From: an uncultured Pedobacter sp.
GTDB taxonomy: Bacteria > Bacteroidota > Bacteroidia > Sphingobacteriales > Sphingobacteriaceae
DNA: 64,000 nt
Assembly (NCBI GenBank): GCA_938008555.1
Contig: CALLKE010000001.1
Location: 24,553 to 88,552 of the forward strand
Direction of reading: 5' to 3'
This document shows, piece after piece, positions 45,488 to 53,646 of this stretch. The notes beneath the pieces were generated by a model. It was given only the letters and a program-made list of their open reading frames with translations. It did not search any database and was not told the origin of the DNA. Position 1 is the first letter of the stretch. Every line of letters begins with the position of its first letter. A program made the translations under genes and the position numbers.

Positions 45488-45812
45488 ATGCATTTCGTTT
45501 GTCCCAAATCCAATCGAAAAACAAATCATATGGATACGAATAGATTTAAATAATGCCTAAATGCACTTTTATCAAGTGTGCTTTAAATCCTTATTTACTT
45601 ATATTATTTTAATATTATAGTCATTAATTCTGTTATTAATATTTTTTTTAATACTTTTGCAAAATTATTTTAGATTCCTAATCACTTGCCAATCAATTAG
45701 TTTTATACAAATCAATTTCTGACTTTCTATTTTTCAGAGCAATATAGTGTCTAATAAAAGAATAAATTACAAATAAATTTATATCAATTTTCACAATAAA
45801 CTTCCACCCAAA
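45488..45812. other. AT-rich intergenic region with the amidohydrolase promoter
   Basis: About 325 bp without a gene. The only signal I can support is the -7 box at 45652-45659. Downstream of it is an unusually long, A/T-rich leader of ~150 nt with no strong hairpin visible. Confidence 0.5.
45652..45659 (+). promoter_or_regulatory. -7 promoter box (TACTTTTG) upstream of the amidohydrolase gene
   Basis: Exact TAnnTTTG about 150 nt before the ATG at 45813, in an extremely AT-rich setting where chance matches are more likely. Confidence 0.4.
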
Positions 45813-46994
45813 ATGATCAAAAAATTTTCTGCGGATTATATTTTACCCGTTAATCAAAAACCTATTCGCAATGGGGTTGTGTCCGTTTCTGAAACTGGCG
45901 AGATTGTAGGACTTTATGAAAATGTTGATTCAACAGATATTAACAAAGAAGAAATAGAGCACTATGAAGGGATTATTGTTCCTGGGTTTGTGAACTCACA
46001 CTGTCATCTAGAGCTCTCTCATTTACATCAACAAGTAGCTGAAGGCGAAGGCCTACTTTCATTCATTAGTTCAATGATTTCTGCGCGTAAAACAGGAAAT
46101 GACACCATAGCAGCAGCTATTGAAAAGGCTGATGAAATGATGTTTGAAAACGGTATCGTTGCTGTAGGAGATATTTGCAATACAGCTTTATCAAAAGAGA
46201 CCAAAGAAAAAAGCCCTATCTATTACCATAATTATATTGAAATACTAGGCTTTAATCCTGAAAAAGCGCAAGAGATATTTGATGCGGGGCTCACTTTACA
46301 AGCAGCATTTGGTTCGTTACCAACATCCATCGTGCCACACGCACCTTATTCAGTTTCTAAAGACTTATTCCGTCTTTTAAAACATTTCTGCCGTGGAGGT
46401 GATAATATCCTAACCATCCACAATCAGGAGTCTGATGAGGAAAATAAATTTTACCGATATAAAACTGGTGCATTTATTGATTTTTATGAAGACCAACTAA
46501 AATTAGACATCGAATATTTCAAACCACAAGCTCGGGATTCGGTACAATCGATCATACCACTATTGCCAAAAAAACAAAAAGTGATGCTCGTTCATAATAC
46601 CTATAGCAGCTTAAAAGATATTTCTTTTGTCAACCGCCTTGACCGCGAGGTGACCTGGTGTTTCTGCCCTAATGCAAACCTATATATAGAAAACACGCTC
46701 CCAAAACTAGACCTATTTGTAGCGAACGATATCAATATTACCATAGGGACAGACAGCTTAGCTTCAAATGATACGCTATGTATCGTATCTGAACTAAAAA
46801 CGATAAGTCGACACTTTCCTTCAATTTCTTTGGATACCAGCATTGCTTGGGCAACTTTAAACGGAGCAAAATATCTGGGGATTGATCACAAATTTGGATC
46901 GATTGAATTAGGTAAAATACCTGGATTAAATCTGATCACAGGAGTTAATGGCCTAAATCTTACTGAAGCATCCGCTGTTAAAAAGTTGATCTAA
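45813..46994 (+). CDS. Amidohydrolase-superfamily deaminase-like protein
   Basis: 393 residues. Metal ligands fit the cytosine/adenosine deaminase branch: VNSHCHLEL (about 62-70), VPHAPYSVS, HNQESDEE, and GTDSLASND (about 311-319). The Gly-Thr-Asp-Ser-Leu-Ala signature is shared with S-adenosylhomocysteine and aminofutalosine deaminases. The substrate cannot be named from sequence. It is followed by a nitronate monooxygenase-like gene 43 bp later and acylphosphatase, probably one operon. Confidence 0.85.
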   Translation: MIKKFSADYILPVNQKPIRNGVVSVSETGEIVGLYENVDSTDINKEEIEHYEGIIVPGFVNSHCHLELSHLHQQVAEGEGLLSFISSMISARKTGNDTIAAAIEKADEMMFENGIVAVGDICNTALSKETKEKSPIYYHNYIEILGFNPEKAQEIFDAGLTLQAAFGSLPTSIVPHAPYSVSKDLFRLLKHFCRGGDNILTIHNQESDEENKFYRYKTGAFIDFYEDQLKLDIEYFKPQARDSVQSIIPLLPKKQKVMLVHNTYSSLKDISFVNRLDREVTWCFCPNANLYIENTLPKLDLFVANDINITIGTDSLASNDTLCIVSELKTISRHFPSISLDTSIAWATLNGAKYLGIDHKFGSIELGKIPGLNLITGVNGLNLTEASAVKKLI

Positions 46995-47037
46995 TATTTT
47001 GGTTTAGAAATCCTGATAAAATTGCAGCTTTGCAGGC

Positions 47038-48039
47038 ATGAATCCAATCAGGAAATTATTGGGGATCGAGTATCCCATTATACAGGCCGGAATGGTTTGG
47101 TGTAGTGGTTGGCGCCTCGCAGCAGCTGTGTCTAATGCAGGTGGCCTGGGCTTAATAGGAGCCGGATCAATGTATCCGCATATATTACGCGAACATATTC
47201 AAAAATGTAAGCAAGCTACGAGTAAACCATTTGGGATCAACATTCCACTTTTGTATCCAGACATCGATCAAATTATGCAGATCGTAGTTGAAGAGCATGT
47301 AAAAATCGTTTTTACTTCTGCTGGGAATCCTGCTACTTGGACTAGCTTTCTCAAAGAGAAAGATATCACGGTAGTACATGTCATAGCCAATAAAAAGTTT
47401 GCCCAGAAAGCTGAAGATTGTGGCGTTGATGCCATTGTAGCCGAAGGCTTTGAGGCAGGTGGGCACAATGGCCGCGAAGAAACGACTACACTCTGTTTAA
47501 TCCCCATGATACGTGATAGTGTTTCGATCCCAGTACTAGCTGCAGGTGGCATTGCAAGTGGAAAAGCAATGCTAGCTTGTATAGCACTCGGGGCTGATGG
47601 CGTACAGATAGGATCACTTTTTGCAGCCTCCACAGAGTCATCGGCACATCCAAATTTTAAGCAAGCCATCCTCAATGCCAATGAAGGAGATACGAAAGTA
47701 CGCTTGCAATCAGTGGTTCCAGTACGCTTGTTAAAAAATGCATTCTATCAAAAGGTCGAGCAAGCAGAACTAGCCGGAGCTAATCAAACTGAATTAACGC
47801 ATCTTCTTGGACATGGACGTGCAAAAAAAGGCATGTTTGAAGGTGATTTAGATGAAGGAGAATTAGAGATTGGCCAAATCGCATCCGACATTCACGAGGT
47901 AAAACCTGCAGCAGAAATTATACAAACTATTTGGACAGACTTTTTGAAGGAAAAAGAAAGAATCTGTAATCTCAATTCAGCACATTATCCCCATTCCACC
48001 AAATCAAACAACGGAGAAGAAACTAAGTCCATATTTTAA
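47038..48039 (+). CDS. Nitronate monooxygenase-family FMN oxidoreductase
   Basis: 333 residues, TIM-barrel flavoprotein of the 2-nitropropane dioxygenase/NMO family. Signature segments: IQAGMVWCSGWRLAAAVSNAGGLGLIG at the start, GFEAGGHNGREETTT near 135 with the active-site His, and the phosphate-binding AAGGIASGKAMLACIALGADGVQIGSLF. FabK enoyl reductases are relatives, but this genome segment already encodes FabI. The exact substrate (nitronates or another oxidisable compound) is open. Confidence 0.88.
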   Translation: MNPIRKLLGIEYPIIQAGMVWCSGWRLAAAVSNAGGLGLIGAGSMYPHILREHIQKCKQATSKPFGINIPLLYPDIDQIMQIVVEEHVKIVFTSAGNPATWTSFLKEKDITVVHVIANKKFAQKAEDCGVDAIVAEGFEAGGHNGREETTTLCLIPMIRDSVSIPVLAAGGIASGKAMLACIALGADGVQIGSLFAASTESSAHPNFKQAILNANEGDTKVRLQSVVPVRLLKNAFYQKVEQAELAGANQTELTHLLGHGRAKKGMFEGDLDEGELEIGQIASDIHEVKPAAEIIQTIWTDFLKEKERICNLNSAHYPHSTKSNNGEETKSIF

Positions 48040-48056
48040 GGTACCAAGAACAATTC

Positions 48057-48329
48057 ATGAAGCATTTAAATATCAAGATATACGGCAAGGTGCAAGGTGT
48101 TTTCTACCGTTTGACGACCAAGGCTGTAGCTGATCAGCTCGGCGTCAAAGGATTTGTGAGAAACGAAAAAGATGGCACTGTATATGTCGAAGCTGAAGGA
48201 GATGCCTTTTCGCTTGAGGAATTTTTGGCATTCTGTCATAAAGGACCTGATAAGGCCATCATAGAAAAAGTAGAAACAGCGGAAAATAAGCCAAAAAACT
48301 ATCAGAATTTTGAAATTCTAAAGAGATAA
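48057..48329 (+). CDS. acyP: Acylphosphatase
   Basis: 90 residues. Hydrolyses acyl phosphates in the cytoplasm. The phosphate loop is KVQGVFYRLTT (about 11-21) with the catalytic Arg18, and the catalytic Asn is in GFVRNEKDGTVYVEAEG. It starts 17 nt after the NMO-family gene. The last codons (PKNYQNFEILKR) recur in altered form 700 bp downstream as a gene remnant. Confidence 0.95.
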   Translation: MKHLNIKIYGKVQGVFYRLTTKAVADQLGVKGFVRNEKDGTVYVEAEGDAFSLEEFLAFCHKGPDKAIIEKVETAENKPKNYQNFEILKR

Positions 48330-48615
48330 ATGCTGGTAGACCCTTGTCTGCAGATTTAAGTACTAGTGCCCCCCACAATCTATAGCATAAAGAGGAATTT
48401 CAGGCTTCCTAGGATGATCTCTATTTAAAGAGAAGGCCTGTCAAAAAAGATCGATAATAGTCTCAAATATGGCCTAAAAGTTAACCCGACTACTCATAAA
48501 AAGAGCCAGCAGAGCTTTTCAAAACTCTACGGACAGAGAATTTTTTGAACTTTGATAATAGGGCATTTTGATTTCTTTTTTATCAAGAGAAGATTTCTCC
48601 ACCATGAGATCATCA

Positions 48616-48879
48616 TCACGCAGCTATATTTCTGTACCGTAAACGCAATACAGCTGCTGGCACAATACCACCGCCCATAGCAACTGTGGAAAAAGGGCCA
48701 GCAGCCCAAAAAGAATGATTACCCGTAGCAGCATTGTACAGGTCATATAGGACGACAACCTCTACACTGATGATTACACCAATAATTATACAACATAAAC
48801 TTACGCCTCCATCTTGTTCTTGCATTTGTTTAACATTCAATTCTTGAACTTGGCAAGCTTTCAAAGCTAGTTTTTTCAT
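48616..48879 (-). CDS. Bacteriocin-like peptide precursor with double-glycine leader
   Basis: 87 residues. The first 25 look like a double-glycine leader: MKKLALKACQVQELNVKQMQ followed by EQDGG, with Leu14 at -12, Met19 at -7 and Gly-Gly at -2/-1; position -4 is Gln instead of the usual hydrophobic residue. The predicted 62-residue mature part begins VSLCC, has a hydrophobic helix (IIIGVIISVEVVVLYDLY), a glycine-rich hinge (AMGGG) and a basic end (RLRYRN). Such leaders are cut by C39-peptidase ABC transporters; none is in this window. It is antisense to its neighbours, in a region otherwise without genes. It could be a secreted peptide, bacteriocin or signal; the call rests on the leader pattern alone. 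Confidence 0.6.
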   Translation of the reverse strand: MKKLALKACQVQELNVKQMQEQDGGVSLCCIIIGVIISVEVVVLYDLYNAATGNHSFWAAGPFSTVAMGGGIVPAAVLRLRYRNIAA

Positions 48880-49025
48880 TTGTTTTAATAATAGTTAGAA
48901 TTTGTATTGATTAAAATATCATAAACCATAATAACTATGCTGTTTGGGCCATGGTCTCTTCAAGCAGCTAAACTAGTTTAAAATAGCTTAAAAATAATCT
49001 TAAAAAAAACAAACAAAATATAAAA

Positions 49026-49076
49026 GCAAATACTGAGCCGAAAAACTATCGTAATTTTGAGAAAATAAGATCTTCA
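49026..49076 (+). pseudogene. Remnant of a second acylphosphatase 3' end
   Basis: Read in frame, 49035-49070 encodes EPKNYRNFEKIR, matching the C-terminus of the intact acyP (NKPKNYQNFEILKR, 48283-48326). Over 24 nt, 20 match, and two of the four differences are at third codon positions (CCA/CCG, GAA/GAG), as expected of a diverged coding copy. No upstream part of the gene remains. It forms a direct repeat with the acyP end around the double-glycine peptide gene. Confidence 0.6.
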
Positions 49077-49123
49077 TCCCAAGCCGGTCCTTTTGGGCGG
49101 GAGTTTAAACATACACTTGAGTT

Positions 49124-50638
49124 TTGTCAACACTAAAACGATTTGCTAGTCAAACAGCCATTTATGGTCTGAGTACCATTTTGTCGAGGCTACTCAATTT
49201 CATTCTCACGCCTTTATACGTGCGTTTGTACAGCACAAAGGTGTATGGGATCTTCACCTACATGTATAGCTGGGCCTCTATGTTGAATGCAGTTTTGGCA
49301 TTTGGCATGGAAACTACGTTCTTCCGTTACCTCAATAAGTATGAGCATAAAAAAGATCAGGTTTACAGCAATACCTTCATTACTGTTGCTACAACAGCAC
49401 TCTTATTTTTATTATTCACAATCTTTTTTGCAAGTAATATTGCATCGTGGATGCAAAGAAACAATGGTAGCCATCATGCAGACTACGTCCGTTACGTAAA
49501 ATACTTTATCTACATTTTAGTTGTGGATGCGCTAGCTGTCATTCCATTTGCGAAGGTGCGAGCAGAAGGTAGGCCCATCCGTTATGGCATGATTAAGTTT
49601 GTGAATATTCTCACGTTCATCGGCTTGAACTTGGTCTTTATATTTCTCATCCCATATTTGATCAAATCAGGAGGTTCTGTAGCCTTATTTTTATCAGAAT
49701 GGTATCGTCCTCAATGGGTGGGTTATGTTTTTATTTCTAATCTCATCGCTAGTATTATTACACTCATACTTTTACTACCCGAGCTTACAAAGCTCAAATG
49801 GAAATATGATAGATCGCTTATTACAGAAATGCTTTTGTACAGTTTTCCGGTATTGATTGCGAATATTTCATTCATTATCAATGAAAATATTGATAAAATA
49901 TTTTTAGGCATGTTTTTACCTCCCAATATCAGCGAGCAACAAGTGGGTATTTATGGTGCCTGTTGTAAGCTGGCTATTTTCCTAAACATCTTTATTCAAG
50001 CCTTTCGTTTGGGTGCAGAGCCTTTCTTCTTCAGTCATGCGAAGAATGAAAATGCAGGACAGACCTACGCACAAATCATGAATTATTTTGTGATTACACT
50101 TTCTGTGATTTTTATTGCCCTTACCGCCAATATTGACATTCTTAAATATTTTATAAAAGGAAATCACTCCCAACAGGAACTGTACTGGTCGGGCTTAGAT
50201 GTAGTGCCTATTTTACTATTTGGGTACGTAAGCTTGGGTATTTATATGAATTTATCCATCTGGTATAAACTATCAGATCAAACACGTTTTGCCTTATATA
50301 TCTCGGGCGTAGGTGCTGTATTGACCATTATCCTGAATGTTGTTTTTATCCCACGCTACAGCTACATGGCATCTGCCTGGGCATCCTTAATTGCATATGC
50401 AACGATGATGATATTATCCTATCTCATAGGCCAAAAAAGATATCCAATACCGTACCATCTGAGAAAAATTGTTGCCTATCTGCTATCCGCTATTGGCATT
50501 GTATATCTTTCATTTGTTGTATTTCATCGTAATCTTTTTATTGGAAACTTACTCTTATTCTTTTTCATCATCATTACATTTTACATTGAACGGAAAGAAG
50601 TTTTAAAACTCTCTAGATTAGGATTAAAAAAAATTTAA
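49124..50638 (+). CDS. Polysaccharide flippase (Wzx/MATE-like, MviN superfamily)
   Basis: 504 residues with about 14 membrane helices. The N-terminus SQTAIYGLSTILSRLLNFILTPLYVRL is typical of O-antigen/polysaccharide flippases, which move lipid-linked glycans across the inner membrane. The start codon is TTG: an in-frame TGA lies only two codons upstream and the next Met is deep in the first helices. No glycosyltransferase genes are adjacent. dut follows 64 bp later on the same strand. Substrate unknown. Confidence 0.9.
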   Translation: MSTLKRFASQTAIYGLSTILSRLLNFILTPLYVRLYSTKVYGIFTYMYSWASMLNAVLAFGMETTFFRYLNKYEHKKDQVYSNTFITVATTALLFLLFTIFFASNIASWMQRNNGSHHADYVRYVKYFIYILVVDALAVIPFAKVRAEGRPIRYGMIKFVNILTFIGLNLVFIFLIPYLIKSGGSVALFLSEWYRPQWVGYVFISNLIASIITLILLLPELTKLKWKYDRSLITEMLLYSFPVLIANISFIINENIDKIFLGMFLPPNISEQQVGIYGACCKLAIFLNIFIQAFRLGAEPFFFSHAKNENAGQTYAQIMNYFVITLSVIFIALTANIDILKYFIKGNHSQQELYWSGLDVVPILLFGYVSLGIYMNLSIWYKLSDQTRFALYISGVGAVLTIILNVVFIPRYSYMASAWASLIAYATMMILSYLIGQKRYPIPYHLRKIVAYLLSAIGIVYLSFVVFHRNLFIGNLLLFFFIIITFYIERKEVLKLSRLGLKKI

Positions 50639-50702
50639 TATTTCTTTTGCATTGTGAGAGAGCTCAAGAAATAGCTCTAAAACGTACTATCGAAGACTCC
50701 AT

Positions 50703-51131
50703 ATGACGATCAAAATTATTAATCAATCATCGAACGAACTACCCAAATACGAAACCGCATTTTCGGCAGGCATGGATCTGCGAGCATCTCTTGATACCAC
50801 TGTCGTTTTAAAACCTATGGAACGTACATTGATTCCAACAGGTTTGTCGCTGGAACTTCCTATTGGCTTTGAAGCTCAAATACGCCCACGCAGCGGACTC
50901 GCACTGAAACATGGAATTACAGTACTCAATTCTCCTGGAACCATTGATGCCGATTATCGTGGCGAGATTAAGATTCTCCTCATCAATTTTTCTAATTCCA
51001 ATTTTGAGATCAATCATGGCGATCGAATTGCACAAATGATCGTTGCTACACACGCACAAGTAAATTGGCAGGAAGTAGAATTACTTTCTGAGACAGCACG
51101 TGGTGCTGGTGGTTATGGACACACAGGCTAA
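50703..51131 (+). CDS. dut: dUTP diphosphatase
   Basis: 142 residues, trimeric dUTPase. Splits dUTP to dUMP and pyrophosphate, keeping uracil out of DNA. The five motifs are present: [35 protein letters not shown] with the catalytic Asp and uracil-binding Tyr, GDRIAQMIV and the glycine-rich [12 protein letters not shown]-terminal arm. A 7-bp hairpin (51155-51172) follows the stop. Confidence 0.96.
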   Translation: MTIKIINQSSNELPKYETAFSAGMDLRASLDTTVVLKPMERTLIPTGLSLELPIGFEAQIRPRSGLALKHGITVLNSPGTIDADYRGEIKILLINFSNSNFEINHGDRIAQMIVATHAQVNWQEVELLSETARGAGGYGHTG

Positions 51132-51250
51132 ACTTATTTTTAAGTTAAAGTTGAGAGGATCCAAAGATCCTCATCTATTCGTCGGATTTATAAAAATTTT
51201 AGCCAGCACGAATAGCATTATTTTTTTATTTTCAAATCAGTCACAATATT

Positions 51251-52885
51251 ATGCTTAAAGGATTTTTTAATGTCCCCCCCCCAACTAATGAAACGGTACT
51301 GAGCTACGCCGTAGGTAGCCCCGACCGCATTTTGCTTAAAAAAGCACTTGTCGAAGCTCGATCCAAGCAAATTGAAATACCCATGTATATCCATGGAAAA
51401 GAAGTTTATACCGACAAAAAGGTTGCGCTACGCCCACCTCATGATCATCAGCATATTTTAGGGCATTATCATCAAGGCGATAAAAGCCATGTACAAGATG
51501 CCATCAAAGCTGCTCTTGCAGCTAAGTCAGCCTGGGAAAACTTACCTTGGGAACATCGTGCAGCTATATTCTTAAAAGCGGCTGATCTTATTGCGGGTCC
51601 ATACCGCTATCAGCTAAATGCAGCTACCATGTTGGGGCAATCCAAAAATGCATTTCAAGCCGAGATAGACTCAGCCTGTGAGCTCATTGATTTTTTACGG
51701 TTCAATGTAAAATACATGAGTGAAATTTATCAACAGCAACCCCCAATATCATCCAGAGGCGTTTGGAATCGTACAGAACAGCGTCCACTCGAAGGATTTG
51801 TATTTGCCCTGACTCCATTCAACTTCACAGCAATTGCTGGGAATTTGCCAACATCAGCAGCCATGATGGGCAACGTAGTGGTCTGGAAGCCCTCTAACAC
51901 GCAGATTTATTCGGCCAATTTGTTGATGCAGATCTTTAGAGAAGCTGGTTTACCAAATGGCGTCATCAATTTAGTTTACGTTTCTGGTCCAGATGCGGGT
52001 GATGTTATTTTCAATCATCCTGATTTTGCCGGTATTCATTTTACAGGATCAACAGCTGTATTTCAAGACATTTGGAAAACGATTGGCAATAATATTCATC
52101 GCTATAAAACCTACCCACGAATTGTAGGCGAGACAGGGGGAAAAGATTTTATTCTCGTTCATCACTCAGCCGATGTTGAAGTAGCAAATACAGCAATTGT
52201 ACGTGGCGCATTTGAGTACCAGGGACAAAAATGCTCAGCAGCATCTCGCATTTACGTATCGAAAACTGTTTGGCCAAAACTAAAATCGCTCATTCAACGT
52301 GATCTAACCACACTCAAAATGGGCCCAGTAGAAGATTTTAGCAATTTTATCAATGCCGTGATTGATGAAAAATCATTCGATAAGTTGGCAAAATCCATCG
52401 ATGATGCTAAAAAAGACCCCAACGTAGAAATAATCGCTGGGGGTAATTATGATAAATCGAAAGGTTACTTTATAGAGCCCACTGTTATTGTAGCCAAGAA
52501 TCCTTCTTACACAACCATGTGTGAAGAATTATTTGGCCCCGTGCTAACCATTTTTGTTTATGAGGATCAGGATTTTGAAGAAACACTCGATATCATTGAC
52601 CAAACATCCATCTATGCATTAACAGGAGCCATCATCGCTCAGGACCGGTATGCTATCGAAAGAATGACGCATACGCTACGAAATGCCGCCGGCAATTTTT
52701 ACATTAATGATAAATGTACGGGTGCAGTAGTTGGCCAGCAGCCATTTGGAGGAGCAAGAGGATCTGGAACAAATGATAAAGCGGGATCGATGATCAATTT
52801 ATTACGCTGGGTTTCGCCACGTACGATCAAAGAAACGTTTGATCCACCGAAAGATTATCGTTATCCATTCCTAGAAGAGGCATAA
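51251..52885 (+). CDS. pruA: L-glutamate gamma-semialdehyde dehydrogenase
   Basis: 544 residues. Oxidises glutamate semialdehyde (P5C) to glutamate in proline degradation, using NAD. The catalytic Cys is in FEYQGQKCSAASRIYV and the catalytic Glu in IVGETGGKDFILVHH; FTGSTAVFQDIWKTI is the NAD-binding loop. The fit is to the stand-alone bacterial P5C dehydrogenase of about 540 residues; the proline dehydrogenase partner is not here. A run of nine C (51274-51282) lies in codons 8-11, and a strong terminator overlaps the stop codon. Confidence 0.95.
   Translation: MLKGFFNVPPPTNETVLSYAVGSPDRILLKKALVEARSKQIEIPMYIHGKEVYTDKKVALRPPHDHQHILGHYHQGDKSHVQDAIKAALAAKSAWENLPWEHRAAIFLKAADLIAGPYRYQLNAATMLGQSKNAFQAEIDSACELIDFLRFNVKYMSEIYQQQPPISSRGVWNRTEQRPLEGFVFALTPFNFTAIAGNLPTSAAMMGNVVVWKPSNTQIYSANLLMQIFREAGLPNGVINLVYVSGPDAGDVIFNHPDFAGIHFTGSTAVFQDIWKTIGNNIHRYKTYPRIVGETGGKDFILVHHSADVEVANTAIVRGAFEYQGQKCSAASRIYVSKTVWPKLKSLIQRDLTTLKMGPVEDFSNFINAVIDEKSFDKLAKSIDDAKKDPNVEIIAGGNYDKSKGYFIEPTVIVAKNPSYTTMCEELFGPVLTIFVYEDQDFEETLDIIDQTSIYALTGAIIAQDRYAIERMTHTLRNAAGNFYINDKCTGAVVGQQPFGGARGSGTNDKAGSMINLLRWVSPRTIKETFDPPKDYRYPFLEEA
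51274..51282 (+). repeat. Nine-C homopolymer inside the pruA 5' coding region
   Basis: Nine consecutive C encode the Val-Pro-Pro-Pro stretch near the PruA N-terminus. It is the longest C run I noticed in an otherwise AT-rich window and could slip during replication. Confidence 0.6.
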
Positions 52886-52932
52886 AAAAGAAGCGGTGAT
52901 ATGGAAATCATATCACCGCTTCTTTTTTATGC
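52880..52932. terminator. Bidirectional terminator between pruA and carbonic anhydrase
   Basis: Perfect 23-bp stem (52880-52902 and 52910-52932), 7-nt loop, A run on the left and T run on the right. The pruA TAA is within the left arm. It serves both convergent genes. Confidence 0.92.
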
Positions 52933-52947
52933 CTTATGACCAGCCGC

Positions 52948-53607
52948 CTACTTACCCAAGGCAAAAACTTTCCCTAGATTATCTGCACTGCTACAAGATA
53001 TATTGAGATCTTTCACGAAACCAGTATCCAGTTGAATAACCCATCCGTGAATTTCTAAATCCGAACGCACTTTCCATGCATTTTGAACAATAGTTGTTTT
53101 ACATAGGTTGTGTACCTGTTCCACTACATTTAGCTCTACCAAACGATTTGTTTGTTCCGTTTCATCTGTGATTAAATCCAGCTCATCGGCATGTAATCGA
53201 TAAACATCTTTAATATGACGCAACCAATTATCAATCAAGCCATATTGCTTATTGCCTAAAGCCGCAGCAACACCTCCACAGCCGTAGTGTCCACTCACAA
53301 TGACATGCTTCACTTTCAAAACATTCACCGCATAATCTAACACACTAAGCATATTCATATCTGAATGCACACACACATTCGCAATATTTCGGTGTACAAA
53401 AACTTCTCCAGGTTTTGTATTCGTCACCTCATTAGCAGGTACTCGGCTATCTGAACAGCCAATCCACAGCACTTCTGGGTGCTGCCCCCGAGATAATTTA
53501 TCAAAATAATGAGGGTCTTCTGCCAATTGAGCAGCTACCCAGTTTTTATTCCCTTGCAAAAGCTTATCATAACTTTGCTTTTGCTGTATGTTAATATTTC
53601 CACTCAT
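52948..53607 (-). CDS. can: Beta-class carbonic anhydrase
   Basis: 219 residues. Interconverts CO2 and bicarbonate. Zinc ligands are seen in CSDSRVPANEV (about 50-60) and SGHYGCGGVAAAL (about 108-120), and VFVHRNIANVC is the conserved linker. It is encoded 39 bp downstream of the SulP transporter on the same strand, so it probably handles the bicarbonate that SulP moves. Confidence 0.95.
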   Translation of the reverse strand: MSGNINIQQKQSYDKLLQGNKNWVAAQLAEDPHYFDKLSRGQHPEVLWIGCSDSRVPANEVTNTKPGEVFVHRNIANVCVHSDMNMLSVLDYAVNVLKVKHVIVSGHYGCGGVAAALGNKQYGLIDNWLRHIKDVYRLHADELDLITDETEQTNRLVELNVVEQVHNLCKTTIVQNAWKVRSDLEIHGWVIQLDTGFVKDLNISCSSADNLGKVFALGK

Positions 53608-53646
53608 TATTCTACTTGTTTTTTGGATGTATAGTAATTATAAAAT

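Noticed and set aside
47268..47681. 137-residue open frame antisense to the nitronate monooxygenase-family gene
   Set aside because: Covers the conserved FMN-binding part of the real gene; a mirror frame without its own signals.
48527..48709. 60-residue frame overlapping the double-glycine peptide gene
   Set aside because: Out of frame with the peptide gene on the same strand, with no leader or signal; the leader-bearing frame explains the DNA better.
49118..49126. Start of the flippase gene further upstream
   Set aside because: An in-frame TGA at 49118-49120 rules out any earlier start; TTG at 49124 is the only option that keeps the first helix.
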